64,000 bases of DNA, taken from the NCBI RefSeq assembly GCF_029948125.1, contig NZ_JASAMB010000027.1:30330-94329 (forward strand), read 5' to 3'. The stretch comes from Catellatospora sp. KI3 (GTDB lineage Bacteria > Actinomycetota > Actinomycetes > Mycobacteriales > Micromonosporaceae). The notes beneath the pieces are model-generated. The model was not told where the DNA came from, searched no databases, and was given only the letters and a program-made list of their open reading frames with translations. The position numbers and the translations under genes were made by a program. The first letter of the stretch is position 1. Every line of letters starts with the position of its first letter. Shown in pieces: positions 49,448 through 58,604 of this stretch.

Positions 49448-50589
49448 TGACCACCGAAGCAATCGCACCGCCCAAGACCAAGTCCCAGGCGCTGCGCTCG
49501 TTCCACTCCGCCGACTTCCCGGCGCTGACCGGCCGCGAGGAGGAGTGGCGGTTCACGCCGCTCAAGCGCCTGCGCGGGCTGGCCGCCGGGACGGTCGCGG
49601 CCGGGGTCGCGCCGAAGCACGAGTACGGCACGCTGCCCGAGGGCGTCACCGTCACCACGGCGGCGCTCGACGGCGCCAAGGTGGGCGGGGTGCTCACCCC
49701 GTTCGACCGGATCAGCGCGTGGGCGTACGAGAACGCCGCCCAGGCGCTGGTGGTCGAGGTCGCCAAGGAGACCGTGCTGGCCGAGCCGTTCACGCTGCGG
49801 CTGACCGGTGACGGCGCCGACGGCGCGGCCGCCGGGCACACCCTGCTGTCGGTCGGGGCGTTCGCCGAGGCGACCATCGTGATCGAGCAGACGGGCAGCG
49901 TCACGCTGGCCGACAACATCGAGGTGGCCGTCGCCGACGGGGCGAAGCTCACCCTGGTCACGGTCGCCGACTGGGCGCCGGACGCGGTCCAGGCCCAGCA
50001 CGTCAAGGTGAAGCTCGGCCGCGATGCCAAGATCGTGCACGTGCAGGTGGCGCTCGGCGGTGACCTGGTGCGCCAGTTCACCAGCGTCGACTACACCGGC
50101 CGCGGCGGCGAGGCCGACCTGTTCGGGCTGTACTTCGCCGACGGCGAGCAGCACCTGGAGCACCGCCTGCTGGTCGACCACTCGGTGCCGGACTGCCGGT
50201 CGAACGTGGCCTACCGGGGCGCGCTGCAGGGCGAGGGCGCGCACACGGTCTGGGTCGGCGACGTGCTGATCCAGGACCAGGCCACCGGCACCAGCACGTA
50301 CGAGGTGAACCGGAACCTGCTGCTGTCCGACGGGGCCCGCGCCGACTCGGTGCCGAACCTGGAGATCGAGACCGGCGAGATCGTCGGCGCCGGGCACGCC
50401 TCGGCGACCGGCCGCTTCGACGACGAGCAGCTGTTCTACCTGATGGCCCGGGGCATCCCGGAGGCCGAGGCGCGCAAGCTGGTCGTGCGCGGCTTCTTCG
50501 CCGAACTGCTGGCCAAGATCCCGGCCGAGGAGCTGCGCGAGCGGCTCGGCGGCGCGATCGAGGCGCGCCTGGAGAAGGCGGGCGCATGA
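49447..50589 (+). CDS. sufD: Fe-S cluster assembly protein SufD
   Basis: A 380-residue partner of SufB. The beta-helix core is more divergent than SufB, but the C-terminal segment PNLEIETGEIVGAGHASATG followed by DDEQLFYLMARGIPEAEAR is typical, as is the HRLLVDHSVPDCRSNVAYRG region. ATG 49447 overlaps the sufB stop by one base, and its stop overlaps the next gene by 4 bp. Confidence 0.95.
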   Translation: MTTEAIAPPKTKSQALRSFHSADFPALTGREEEWRFTPLKRLRGLAAGTVAAGVAPKHEYGTLPEGVTVTTAALDGAKVGGVLTPFDRISAWAYENAAQALVVEVAKETVLAEPFTLRLTGDGADGAAAGHTLLSVGAFAEATIVIEQTGSVTLADNIEVAVADGAKLTLVTVADWAPDAVQAQHVKVKLGRDAKIVHVQVALGGDLVRQFTSVDYTGRGGEADLFGLYFADGEQHLEHRLLVDHSVPDCRSNVAYRGALQGEGAHTVWVGDVLIQDQATGTSTYEVNRNLLLSDGARADSVPNLEIETGEIVGAGHASATGRFDDEQLFYLMARGIPEAEARKLVVRGFFAELLAKIPAEELRERLGGAIEARLEKAGA

Positions 50590-50917
50590 CCGAGTTCCTC
50601 CGCGCCTGCGCGGCCGACGAGGTGGCCAAGGGTGCCGCCCTGGCGGTCGAGCTGGGCGACACCCCGGTCGTGGTGGTCCACGCCGAGGACGACGGCTTCT
50701 ACGCCGCGTACGACGAGTGCTCGCACGCGGCGGTGGCCCTGTCCGAGGGCGAGGTCGACGGGTGCACGCTGGAATGCTGGCTGCACGGTTCGCGTTTCGA
50801 TCTGCGTACCGGTGCGCCGTCAGGCCTGCCCGCGACCGAGCCGATCCCCGTCTTTCCCGTCGAGATCCGCGACGGTGATGTCTACGTCAGCCTGACACCG
50901 AGTAATGGAGTAAGCCG

Positions 50918-50921
<4 letters not shown>
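50586..50921 (+). CDS. Rieske-type [2Fe-2S] ferredoxin within the suf operon
   Basis: A 111-residue soluble protein resembling the small subunit of nitrite reductase/biphenyl dioxygenase ferredoxins. Rieske ligands: C-S-H in DECSHAAVAL and C-W-L-H in LECWLHGSRFD. It overlaps sufD by 4 bp upstream and sufC by 4 bp downstream, so it is co-translated with the assembly machinery. It could supply electrons for cluster assembly (inference). The position between sufD and sufC is common in actinobacteria. Confidence 0.92.
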
Positions 50922-51697
<776 letters not shown>

Positions 51698-51711
51698 GGA
51701 GAGACGAGACG

Positions 51712-53004
51712 ATGACGACGTTGACCATCCCGGCCGGGATGCCGCAGTACGACGACAAGCCGCGCTTCGACGTGGAGCGCGTGCGCGCCGACTTCCCGAT
51801 CCTGGACCGGGAGGTCAACGGTCACCCGCTCGTTTACCTCGACTCGGGTAACACCTCGCAGAAGCCGCGCCAGGTCATCGACGCGATCTCGGCGTACTAC
51901 GCCGAGCACAACGCCAACGTGGCCCGGTCGGTGCACACCCTGGGCACCGAGTCCACCGAGGCGTACGAGGGCGCGCGCGCCAAGGTCGCCGCGTTCATCG
52001 GCGCGACCAGCCCCGACGAGGTGGTGTTCACCAAGAACGCCACCGAGGCGCTGAACCTGGTCGCGCACGCGTTCGGCCCGCACGCCGACGACCCCCGCTT
52101 CCGGCTCGGCCCGGGCGACGAGATCGTCATCTCGGAGATGGAGCACCACTCCAACATCGTGCCGTGGCAGCTGCTGTGCGCCCGTACCGGCGCCACCCTG
52201 CGCTGGTTCGGCATCACCGAGTCCGGCCGCCTCGACGAGTCGAACCTCGAGGAGCTGGTCAACGAGCGGACGAAGATCGTCTCGATCGTGCACGCCTCCA
52301 ACGTGCTCGGCACGGTCAACGCCACCGCCCGGATCACCGCGCGGGTGCGCCAGGTCGGCGCGCTGCTGCTGCTGGACTGCTCGCAGTCGGTGCCGCACCT
52401 GCCCATGAACGTGGTGGACTACGACGTCGACTTCATCGCCTTCACCGGCCACAAGATGCTCGGCCCGACCGGCATCGGCGTGCTGTGGGGGCGCCAGGCG
52501 CTGCTGGACGCCATGCCGCCATTCCTGGGCGGCGGCTCGATGATCGAGACGGTCCGGCTGACCGGCTCGACCTTCCTGCCCGCGCCGGCCCGGTTCGAGG
52601 CGGGCACCCCGCCGATCGCGCAGGCGGTCGGGCTGGGCGCGGCCGTGGACTACCTGTCCGCCATCGGCATGGACGCGATCCAGTGGCACGAGAAGGAGCT
52701 CACGGCGTACGCCCTCGACGCGCTCGCCACCGTGCCGGACCTGCGGATCTACGGCCCGAACGTGCCGGTGGGCCGGGGCGGCACGATCTCGTTCACCCTC
52801 GGCGGCATCCACCCGCACGATGTGGGCCAGGTGCTGGACTCGCTCGGCGTGCAGGTGCGGGTCGGCCACCACTGCGCCCGGCCGATCTGCGATCGTTTCT
52901 CGGTTCCGGCGCTCACCCGGGCCTCGTTCTACCTCTACACGACGACCGAGGAGGTCGACGCGCTCGTGCGCGGTCTCGACCAGGTGCGGAAGGTCTTCGC
53001 CTAG
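51712..53004 (+). CDS. sufS: Cysteine desulfurase SufS
   Basis: A 430-residue pyridoxal-phosphate enzyme that takes sulfur from cysteine. K248 in FTGHKMLGPTG binds the cofactor; the nucleophilic Cys388 is in RVGHHCARP; EHHSNIVPW and ASNVLGTVN are family marks (group II/SufS). GAGGAGAGACG upstream is a good ribosome site. It works with SufU, encoded 2 bp after its stop. Confidence 0.97.
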   Translation: MTTLTIPAGMPQYDDKPRFDVERVRADFPILDREVNGHPLVYLDSGNTSQKPRQVIDAISAYYAEHNANVARSVHTLGTESTEAYEGARAKVAAFIGATSPDEVVFTKNATEALNLVAHAFGPHADDPRFRLGPGDEIVISEMEHHSNIVPWQLLCARTGATLRWFGITESGRLDESNLEELVNERTKIVSIVHASNVLGTVNATARITARVRQVGALLLLDCSQSVPHLPMNVVDYDVDFIAFTGHKMLGPTGIGVLWGRQALLDAMPPFLGGGSMIETVRLTGSTFLPAPARFEAGTPPIAQAVGLGAAVDYLSAIGMDAIQWHEKELTAYALDALATVPDLRIYGPNVPVGRGGTISFTLGGIHPHDVGQVLDSLGVQVRVGHHCARPICDRFSVPALTRASFYLYTTTEEVDALVRGLDQVRKVFA

Positions 53005-53006
53005 CC

Positions 53007-53459
53007 ATGCAGCTCGACCAGCTCTACCAGGAGATCATCCTGGACCATTACAAGCACCCGCAGGGGCGCGGGCTCCGGGAGCCCTTCGCCGCCGGGGTGC
53101 ACCACGTCAACCCCACCTGCGGTGACGAGATCACGCTGCGGGTCGCCCTGGACGGGCGGACCCTCAGCGACATCTCGTACGACGGCTCCGGCTGCTCGAT
53201 CAGCCAGGCCTCCGCCAGCGTGCTGCACGAGCTGCTGCGCGGCCGCACGATCGACGAGGCGCTGCGGGTGCACACCGCGTTCGCCGAGCTCATGGGCGGC
53301 AAGGGTCAGGTCGTGCCGGACGAGGAGGTGCTCGGGGACGCGGTCGCGTTCGCGGGCGTCGCCAAGTACCCGGCCCGGGTCAAGTGCGCGCTGCTGTCCT
53401 GGATGGCCCTGAAGGACGCGGTCGCCCAGGCCGTCGCCCTCGAGAAGGAGGAAGTGTGA
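53007..53459 (+). CDS. sufU: Zinc-dependent sulfurtransferase SufU
   Basis: A 150-residue IscU-like protein that accepts sulfur from SufS. Zinc ligands C38, D40 (NPTCGDE), C63 (GSGCSIS) and C127 (VKCALLSW) are all present, and the insertion between the second and third motifs marks SufU rather than IscU. It starts 2 bp after sufS; its stop shares a base with sufT. Confidence 0.96.
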   Translation: MQLDQLYQEIILDHYKHPQGRGLREPFAAGVHHVNPTCGDEITLRVALDGRTLSDISYDGSGCSISQASASVLHELLRGRTIDEALRVHTAFAELMGGKGQVVPDEEVLGDAVAFAGVAKYPARVKCALLSWMALKDAVAQAVALEKEEV

Positions 53460-53854
53460 TGAGCGAGACCGACATCGTCGAGGGCGTGACCGAGCCCGAG
53501 GCTCGGCCGGAAAGCGCCGTCGCCGTGAAGAAGGCACCCGTGGACGACGTGCTGGAGGCCATGCGCGACGTCGTCGACCCGGAGCTCGGCATCAACGTGG
53601 TCGACCTGGGTCTGGTCTACGGCGTGCACGTCGACGACGAGAACACCGTCACCCTGGACATGACGCTGACCTCGGCCGCCTGCCCGCTCACCGACGTGAT
53701 CGAGGAGCAGGCCCGCGCCGCGCTGTGCAGCGGTCCGGGCGGTGGCCTGGCCGCGGACATGCGCATCAACTGGGTGTGGCTGCCGCCGTGGGGTCCCGAC
53801 AAGATCACCGACGACGGCCGCGACCAGCTCCGCTCCCTCGGCTTCAACGTCTGA
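53459..53854 (+). CDS. sufT: DUF59 (MIP18-like) Fe-S maturation protein SufT
   Basis: A 131-residue protein. After a ~28-residue acidic extension comes the DUF59 fold: MRDVVDPELGINVVDLGLVY and LTSAACPLTDVIEEQ with the conserved Cys. Such proteins help hand clusters to target enzymes. ATG 53459 overlaps the sufU stop by one base. Last gene of the suf operon; a strong terminator follows. Confidence 0.93.
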   Translation: MSETDIVEGVTEPEARPESAVAVKKAPVDDVLEAMRDVVDPELGINVVDLGLVYGVHVDDENTVTLDMTLTSAACPLTDVIEEQARAALCSGPGGGLAADMRINWVWLPPWGPDKITDDGRDQLRSLGFNV

Positions 53855-53866
53855 CCGCTTCTTTTC

Positions 53867-53900
53867 CAAGGGCCCGTCCGCTGCCGCGGCCGGGCCCTTG
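53867..53900 (+). terminator. Terminator of the suf operon
   Basis: Perfect 10-bp arms CAAGGGCCCG and CGGGCCCTTG, 14-nt loop, 13 bp after the sufT stop, preceded by a CTTCTTTTCC pyrimidine tract. Confidence 0.75.
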
Positions 53901-53974
53901 ATCGTTCAAGTTGCCGGGCAATCGGGCGTATCTTGACCCTTCATACCCCCGATTGCCGGGCAACTTGAACGATC
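53900..53974. repeat. Long palindrome (27-bp arms) after the suf operon
   Basis: Arms 53900-53926 and 53948-53974 pair at 26 of 27 positions around a 21-nt AT-richer loop. It directly adjoins the terminator. No second copy is seen in the window. Confidence 0.8.
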
Positions 53975-54034
53975 TTGGGCTGGGCGGCCCGTTAACCGGT
54001 TGTCGGGGTGGGGCGGGTGTAGCAGGCTGCGCGC

Positions 54035-54769
54035 ATGCGCATCTCCGTCCTCGCCGACCGTCCCGACCTGCTCGAGCCCCTCTGGGACATGCCGTCACCG
54101 TGGCCGGAGTTCATGCGCCACGACCCGATCTCCTCGATCTACTACAACGTGGCGCACCGGATCTTCCCGGAGTTCGTGCTGGTCGCCGAGCATCCCGACG
54201 AGCCGGGCACGATCGTGTCGGGGGCGTACAGCATCCCGTTCCTGCTGGTCGGTGACGAGCTGCCGGATGACGGCTGGGACGGGGCGATCCGGCGCGGCAT
54301 CAAGAACCACCTCGCCGGGGACGTGCCGAACATCGTCTCGGCGATCGAGATCGGCATCCGCAAGGACATGCAGGGCAAGGGGCTGTCGTCGCTGATGCTC
54401 GCCGCGATGCGCGACAACGTGGCCCGGCTGGGCTTCACCGACCTGGTCGCGCCCGTGCGGCCCAACGGCAAGACCGACCCCGACGAGCCCATGGCGTCGT
54501 ACGCGTACCGCACGCGCTCCGACGGCCTGCCCGTCGACCCGTGGCTGCGGGTGCACGTGCGCGCCGGGGGAGTGATCGAGAAGGTGGCTCCCCGGTCGAT
54601 GGTGATCCCGGGGACGCTGGCCGAGTGGCGCGAGCGCACCGGCCTGCCGTTCGACGCCGACGGGCCGCTGCATGTGCCGTTCGCGCTGACCCCGGTCAAC
54701 GTCGACCTGGCCCACGACAGCGCCGTGTACGTCGAGCCCAACGTCTGGGTCCGCCACCGCACCGCCTGA
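54035..54769 (+). CDS. Putative GNAT-fold acetyltransferase
   Basis: A 244-residue soluble protein. IEIGIRKDMQGKGLSSLMLAAMRDNVARLGF resembles the acetyl-CoA pyrophosphate loop (Q-x-x-G-x-G/S) and following helix of GNAT enzymes, and EFVLVAEHPDEPGTIVSGA fits the preceding beta strands. The C-terminal half (RSDGLPVDPWLRVHVRAGG) is conserved in actinobacterial relatives I recall but has no assigned role. No substrate is evident. It starts 180 bp after the suf operon, beyond the palindrome. No ribosome site is seen; ATG 54035 is the first start of the frame. Confidence 0.65.
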   Translation: MRISVLADRPDLLEPLWDMPSPWPEFMRHDPISSIYYNVAHRIFPEFVLVAEHPDEPGTIVSGAYSIPFLLVGDELPDDGWDGAIRRGIKNHLAGDVPNIVSAIEIGIRKDMQGKGLSSLMLAAMRDNVARLGFTDLVAPVRPNGKTDPDEPMASYAYRTRSDGLPVDPWLRVHVRAGGVIEKVAPRSMVIPGTLAEWRERTGLPFDADGPLHVPFALTPVNVDLAHDSAVYVEPNVWVRHRTA

Positions 54770-54776
54770 GCTTGCC

Positions 54777-54782
54777 TAGAGT
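54777..54782 (+). promoter_or_regulatory. TAGAGT -10 box of the polymerase-domain gene (leaderless)
   Basis: The box ends 6 nt before ATG 54789 and lies just past the stop of the upstream gene. Confidence 0.5.
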
Positions 54783-54788
54783 GGGGGC

Positions 54789-55994
54789 ATGGGGAAGGCG
54801 GAAGTGCTGGAGCTCGACGGCCGCGAGGTGACCGTCACCAGTCCGGACAAGGTGGTGTTCGCCGCGAGCGGGCTGACCAAACTGGACCTGGTGCGGTACT
54901 ACCTCGGGGTGGCCGACGGGGCGCTGCGCGGCGTACGCGGGCGGCCCATGATCCTCAAGCGGTTCGTCAAGGGCATCGACCAGGAGGCCTTCTTCCAGAA
55001 GCGGGCGCCCGAGAAGCGGCCCGACTGGATCGAGGTCGCCGAGCTGAAGTACGCGTCGGGCACCTCGGCGGAGGAGGTCGTGGTCCGCGACGCGGCCGCG
55101 CTGGCCTGGGTGGTGAACCTGGGCTGCGTCGACCTCAACCCGCACCCGATCCAGGCCGAGGACCTGGACCACCCCGACGAGCTGCGCATCGACCTGGATC
55201 CGATGCCGGGTTCGGACTGGCCGCAGATCCTCGACGTGGCCCAGGTGGCCCGCGAGGTGCTGGAGGAGCACGGGCTGACCGCGTGGCCGAAGACCTCGGG
55301 CTCGCGCGGCTTCCACATCTACGCCCGGGTGGCGCCGCACTGGACGTATCCGCAGCTGCGGCTGGCCGCCGAGGCGGTCGCCCGCGAGGTCGAGCACCGG
55401 GTGCCGGACCTGGCCACCGGCAAGTGGTGGAAGGAGGACCGGGAGGGCGTGTTCGTCGACTTCAACCAGAACGCCAAGGACCGGACGGTCGCCTCGGCGT
55501 ACTCCGTGCGGGCCACTCCCGACGCCCGCGTGTCCACGCCGCTGGGCTGGGACGAGGTGCCGACCTGCCGCCCCGAGCGGTTCACCCTGCGTACGGTCGC
55601 GGCCCGGTTCGCCGAGCGCGGCGACCCCTGGGCGGGCATGGACACGGCCACCGGCTCGCTCGACGGGCTGCTGGCGCTGGCCGAGCGGCTCGGCCCGGCC
55701 GAGAAGCCGCCGAAGGGCACGGGCCGCCGCCAGTCGACCATGCCGCTGATCGAGATCGCGCGAGCCAAGACGAAGGACGAGGCGCTGGCGGGGTTCGAAA
55801 GCTGGAAGGCCCGCCACCCGGCCGTGGCCGACCTGCTGCAGCCGATCGACGTGCTGGTCGACGGCATGCGCGGGCGCAGCTCGGTCTGGTACCGCATCCG
55901 CGTCAACCTCCAGCACGTCCCCGAGGAACGCCGCCCTCCGCAGGAACCCCTCGAAGTCGACTACAACCCCTTCACCGGCCCGGACCAGGCTTAA
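54789..55994 (+). CDS. LigD-type polymerase domain protein (archaeo-eukaryotic primase fold)
   Basis: A 401-residue stand-alone polymerase domain like that of bacterial LigD, used in non-homologous end joining or gap filling. Metal-binding D135 and D137 (RIDLDPMPG), the nucleotide-binding KTSGSRGFHIYAR (H176) and D224 (FVDFNQNAKDRT) are intact, followed by SVRATPDARVSTPLGWDEV. No ligase or nuclease domain is fused and no ku gene is nearby. The C-terminal ~100 residues are an extra region. Leaderless start predicted. Confidence 0.88.
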   Translation: MGKAEVLELDGREVTVTSPDKVVFAASGLTKLDLVRYYLGVADGALRGVRGRPMILKRFVKGIDQEAFFQKRAPEKRPDWIEVAELKYASGTSAEEVVVRDAAALAWVVNLGCVDLNPHPIQAEDLDHPDELRIDLDPMPGSDWPQILDVAQVAREVLEEHGLTAWPKTSGSRGFHIYARVAPHWTYPQLRLAAEAVAREVEHRVPDLATGKWWKEDREGVFVDFNQNAKDRTVASAYSVRATPDARVSTPLGWDEVPTCRPERFTLRTVAARFAERGDPWAGMDTATGSLDGLLALAERLGPAEKPPKGTGRRQSTMPLIEIARAKTKDEALAGFESWKARHPAVADLLQPIDVLVDGMRGRSSVWYRIRVNLQHVPEERRPPQEPLEVDYNPFTGPDQA

Positions 55995-56013
55995 TGAGCC
56001 TGGAAAAGGGTTG

Positions 56014-56059
56014 GGAAGGGGCCCTTCCACTACGGGAAGCGATAAGAAGGGTCCCTTCC
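56014..56059. repeat. Palindromic repeat family B, copy 2
   Basis: 46 bp with GGAAGGGGCCCTTC and GAAGGGTCCCTTCC arms. It matches the reverse complement of 33794-33839 at 42 of 46 positions; the loop CTACGGGAAGCGAT differs by one base. It lies 20 bp after the polymerase-domain gene stop and may terminate it. Confidence 0.8.
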
Positions 56060-56231
56060 TTGCGGCCGGGCGGGGAGATCGACGGGAAAATGGGGTGCGG
56101 GCGCCGCGCCGGGTGGGCAGGATGGCCGCCATGACCACTCATACCTCGCGCGTCGCGCCCCTGTCCGCTGCGGCGGAAGGACGGGGTCGACAGCAGCGTG
56201 GGTCCGTGGCCGGAGCGAGCCTGCTCCGCTC

Positions 56232-56858
56232 GTGACCGCCGCGTTCGTGGCGGGCCTGCTGGCGGGTTACGGCGTAGCCGTGCCCGTCGGGGCGATCGCC
56301 ATGCTGCTGATGAGCCTCACCGCCCGCACCTCGCTGCGCATCGGTGCCGGGGCCGCGCTCGGCGTCGCCACCGCCGACGGGATATATGCACTGGCCGCGG
56401 TGCTCGGCGGGGCCGCCCTGGCCCGCTGGATCGAGCCGGTCGCCGGTCCGCTGCGCTGGATCGCCGTCGCGGTCCTGGTCTACCTCGCCGCGCACACCGC
56501 GTACGCGGCGATCAGCCACTACCGCGACCCGGCCCGCGCCCGGGAGGCGTCCGGCCTGAACTCACCCGGGCGCGCGTTCGCCGCCCTGCTCGGGCTGACC
56601 CTGCTCAACCCGATGACGATCGTCTACTTCGGTGCCCTGGTGCTCGGCGGGACGGCGTCGGACGGCATGACCGGCTGGCAGGGCATGGTCTTCGTGGCGG
56701 CGGCGTTCCTGGCGTCGGCGAGCTGGCAGCTGCTGGTCGCCGGGAGCGGGGCGCTGGTCGGCCGGGCCCTGGCCGGGCCCAAGGGCCGCCTGGCCACCGC
56801 GCTCGCCTCCAGCGCCATGATCCTGGCGCTGGCCGGGTGGACGCTGGCCTCCGGCTGA
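56232..56858 (+). CDS. LysE family exporter
   Basis: A 208-residue membrane protein with six hydrophobic helices. The N-terminal GYGVAVPVGAIAMLLM and central LLGLTLLNPMTIVYFGAL match the LysE/RhtB exporter pattern (PG-type and NP motifs), a family that exports amino acids or related solutes. The substrate is unknown. The start at GTG 56232 lacks a clear ribosome site, and the 237-bp spacer upstream contains a family B repeat. A terminator follows 22 bp after the stop. Confidence 0.85.
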   Translation: MTAAFVAGLLAGYGVAVPVGAIAMLLMSLTARTSLRIGAGAALGVATADGIYALAAVLGGAALARWIEPVAGPLRWIAVAVLVYLAAHTAYAAISHYRDPARAREASGLNSPGRAFAALLGLTLLNPMTIVYFGALVLGGTASDGMTGWQGMVFVAAAFLASASWQLLVAGSGALVGRALAGPKGRLATALASSAMILALAGWTLASG

Positions 56859-56880
56859 GCCGCGCGGCCCGTACGAACTC

Positions 56881-56919
56881 CGCCCGCCGGTGCACCAGGG
56901 GAAGGCGCACCGGCGGGCG
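56881..56919 (+). terminator. Terminator after the LysE gene
   Basis: Perfect 13-bp arms CGCCCGCCGGTGC and GCACCGGCGGGCG with a 13-nt loop. Confidence 0.75.
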
Positions 56920-56960
56920 GCCCTCCTCCACCCACGCCGCGTCGTCCGCGCCCGCTTCGC

Positions 56961-57004
56961 GACCGCAGCCGCCGATCTCTTGCCGATGATCAGCGGCTGC
57001 GGTC
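56961..57004. repeat. Palindrome with GACCGCAGCCGC arms
   Basis: Perfect 12-bp arms at 56961-56972 and 56993-57004; the left arm start recurs directly about 70 bp further on. Confidence 0.55.
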
Positions 57005-57200
57005 GTTTAAGGCGCTCCAGGGATCGTTTCGGACCGCAGACTCCGATCATGCGGCCGGAGGCGGCGGTGGCTCGGCCGGACGGGCGGGGCGAGGCGGGGC
57101 GCGCCGGAATCCGCGGGCGGCAGTCCGGGTCGGCCGGGCGGGCGTTCCATCCTTGAGCGGTGCCGTGGTCCGCAGGCGGTGGTCGTGGCAGAGTAGCGCC

Positions 57201-57929
57201 ATGCTGCCTACCCCTGCCGCGCTGCTGCTCGACTTCGGCGGTGTGATCGTCGAATCGCGAAAGTCGGAGGACCCGTACGACCGGCTGGTCCCGCGTGTGC
57301 GCCAGCTGGTGGCCGGTGCGCTGACCGAGGCGGAGATCAGGGCGTCGCTGGAGCACGCCGACGCCGAGCGCGACCGGCTGCGCGAGGAGACCGAGAACTG
57401 CCTGGAGCTCAGCCACGAGCACCTGTGGGGCGAGCTGGTCGCGGCCCAGTGGCCGGCGGTGGCGCGGGCGACGGTGCTCGTACACGCCAGCGACCTGACC
57501 CGGACCTGGGCGCTGCGCCCGAGCTGGAACCTGCGCAAGGGCATCGCCGACCTGCTCGACTTCACCGTGGGCCGGGGGATGCCGGTGGCGGTGGTCAGCA
57601 ACACCAGGTCCGGGCAGGCGCACCGCGACGTGCTCGACGAGCTGGGCGTGACCGGGGCGCTGGCCACGCAGATATACAGCGACGAGCTGGGGGTGTACAA
57701 GCCGCACCCGAGCATGATCTGGGCGGCGACCCGCGAGCTGGGTGTCGAACCGGCCGCGTGCTGGTTCGTCGGCGACCAGCCCGACCGCGACATCGCGTGC
57801 GCGCGCCGGGCGGGCACCGGGGCGGCGATCCTGATGCCGCACGGCGAGGCCCGCGAGAGCGAGCACACCCCGGACGTGGTGGTCGTCGACGGCCACGAGC
57901 TGCTCACTCTGCTGCGCCAGGCGCTGTGA
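57201..57929 (+). CDS. HAD-superfamily hydrolase
   Basis: A 242-residue haloacid-dehalogenase-like protein. Motif I is LLLDFGGVI: nucleophile D11 is present, but the second Asp (the general acid of phosphatases) is Gly13, as in DxG-type subgroups. Motif II VVSNTRSG, motif III lysine in YKPHPSM and motif IV WFVGDQPDRDIACA are intact. A phosphatase, dehalogenase or non-catalytic role cannot be told apart from sequence. Its end overlaps the convergent TMEM175-like gene by 26 bp. Confidence 0.85.
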   Translation: MLPTPAALLLDFGGVIVESRKSEDPYDRLVPRVRQLVAGALTEAEIRASLEHADAERDRLREETENCLELSHEHLWGELVAAQWPAVARATVLVHASDLTRTWALRPSWNLRKGIADLLDFTVGRGMPVAVVSNTRSGQAHRDVLDELGVTGALATQIYSDELGVYKPHPSMIWAATRELGVEPAACWFVGDQPDRDIACARRAGTGAAILMPHGEARESEHTPDVVVVDGHELLTLLRQAL

Positions 57930-58560
57930 GGTCGGCGTCGCCCTGATCGGTGTCGTCGCCGTGCCGCCTGGCCCAGCGCCGCGCCGCGGCGACCTGCATC
58001 AGGGGCAGCAACGCCAGCAGCGGCAGGGCCAGGTTCCCCAGCGGTACGGCGACCAGCAGCGTCACCACCATCGCGCCGGTGGAGACGTAGCCCCGCCGCA
58101 CCGAGCGCTCCACCGCCTTGTGCCGGTCGGCCCGCTGCAGCACCGGCCGGTGCCGGATGCGCAGCGACAGCAGCAGGCCCGACAGCGCGATGAAGGTCAG
58201 GTTCACCATGTACAGCACCGCCGCGCCGCTTTCGTGTCCCACCTCGTACGTGAGCACGGCGGTCGGCACGGGCAGGAACACCACGCCCAGCAGCCACAGG
58301 ATGTTGAGCATCAGCACGCCCTCACCGACCCGGGCGAGGTTCTCGAAGATGCGCCGGTGCACCATCCAGAACAGCGACACCACCAGGAACGACGTCACGA
58401 AGGCCAGGAAGTCGCCCGCGTGCTCGCCCACCAGCTCGCCCACCGGCAGCACCGCCGCCTCCTTGGCGGTGTCGGCCAGCGGCAGGATCAGCAGGGTGAG
58501 CGCGATGGCGACCACCCCGTCGGTGAACGCCATGGTGCGCGAGAGCGCGTTCGACTCCAC
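57904..58560 (-). CDS. TMEM175/DUF1211 family membrane protein
   Basis: A 218-residue membrane protein with about six helices. The family signature on the first helix, FTDGVVAIALTLLIL, matches the FSDGVxAIxxTLL motif of bacterial TMEM175-type potassium channels. Only one such repeat is present, as in bacterial members, which assemble as tetramers. GTG 58560 places the signature close to the N-terminus as usual; TAGGAC lies just before it. Ion selectivity is inferred from the family. Confidence 0.82.
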   Translation of the reverse strand: MESNALSRTMAFTDGVVAIALTLLILPLADTAKEAAVLPVGELVGEHAGDFLAFVTSFLVVSLFWMVHRRIFENLARVGEGVLMLNILWLLGVVFLPVPTAVLTYEVGHESGAAVLYMVNLTFIALSGLLLSLRIRHRPVLQRADRHKAVERSVRRGYVSTGAMVVTLLVAVPLGNLALPLLALLPLMQVAAARRWARRHGDDTDQGDADLTAPGAAE

Positions 58561-58604
58561 ACCTCGTCCTACCACGATCGGTCGCCCGGCCGGGGCGGGT
58601 CGGG

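Larger units (their letters stand above)
56859..57200. other. 342-bp spacer between the LysE and HAD genes
   Basis: No gene is visible. It holds the LysE terminator, a 12-bp-arm palindrome at 56961-57004, and a direct repeat of GACCGCAG-n4-CGATC at 56961 and about 57034. Confidence 0.6.
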
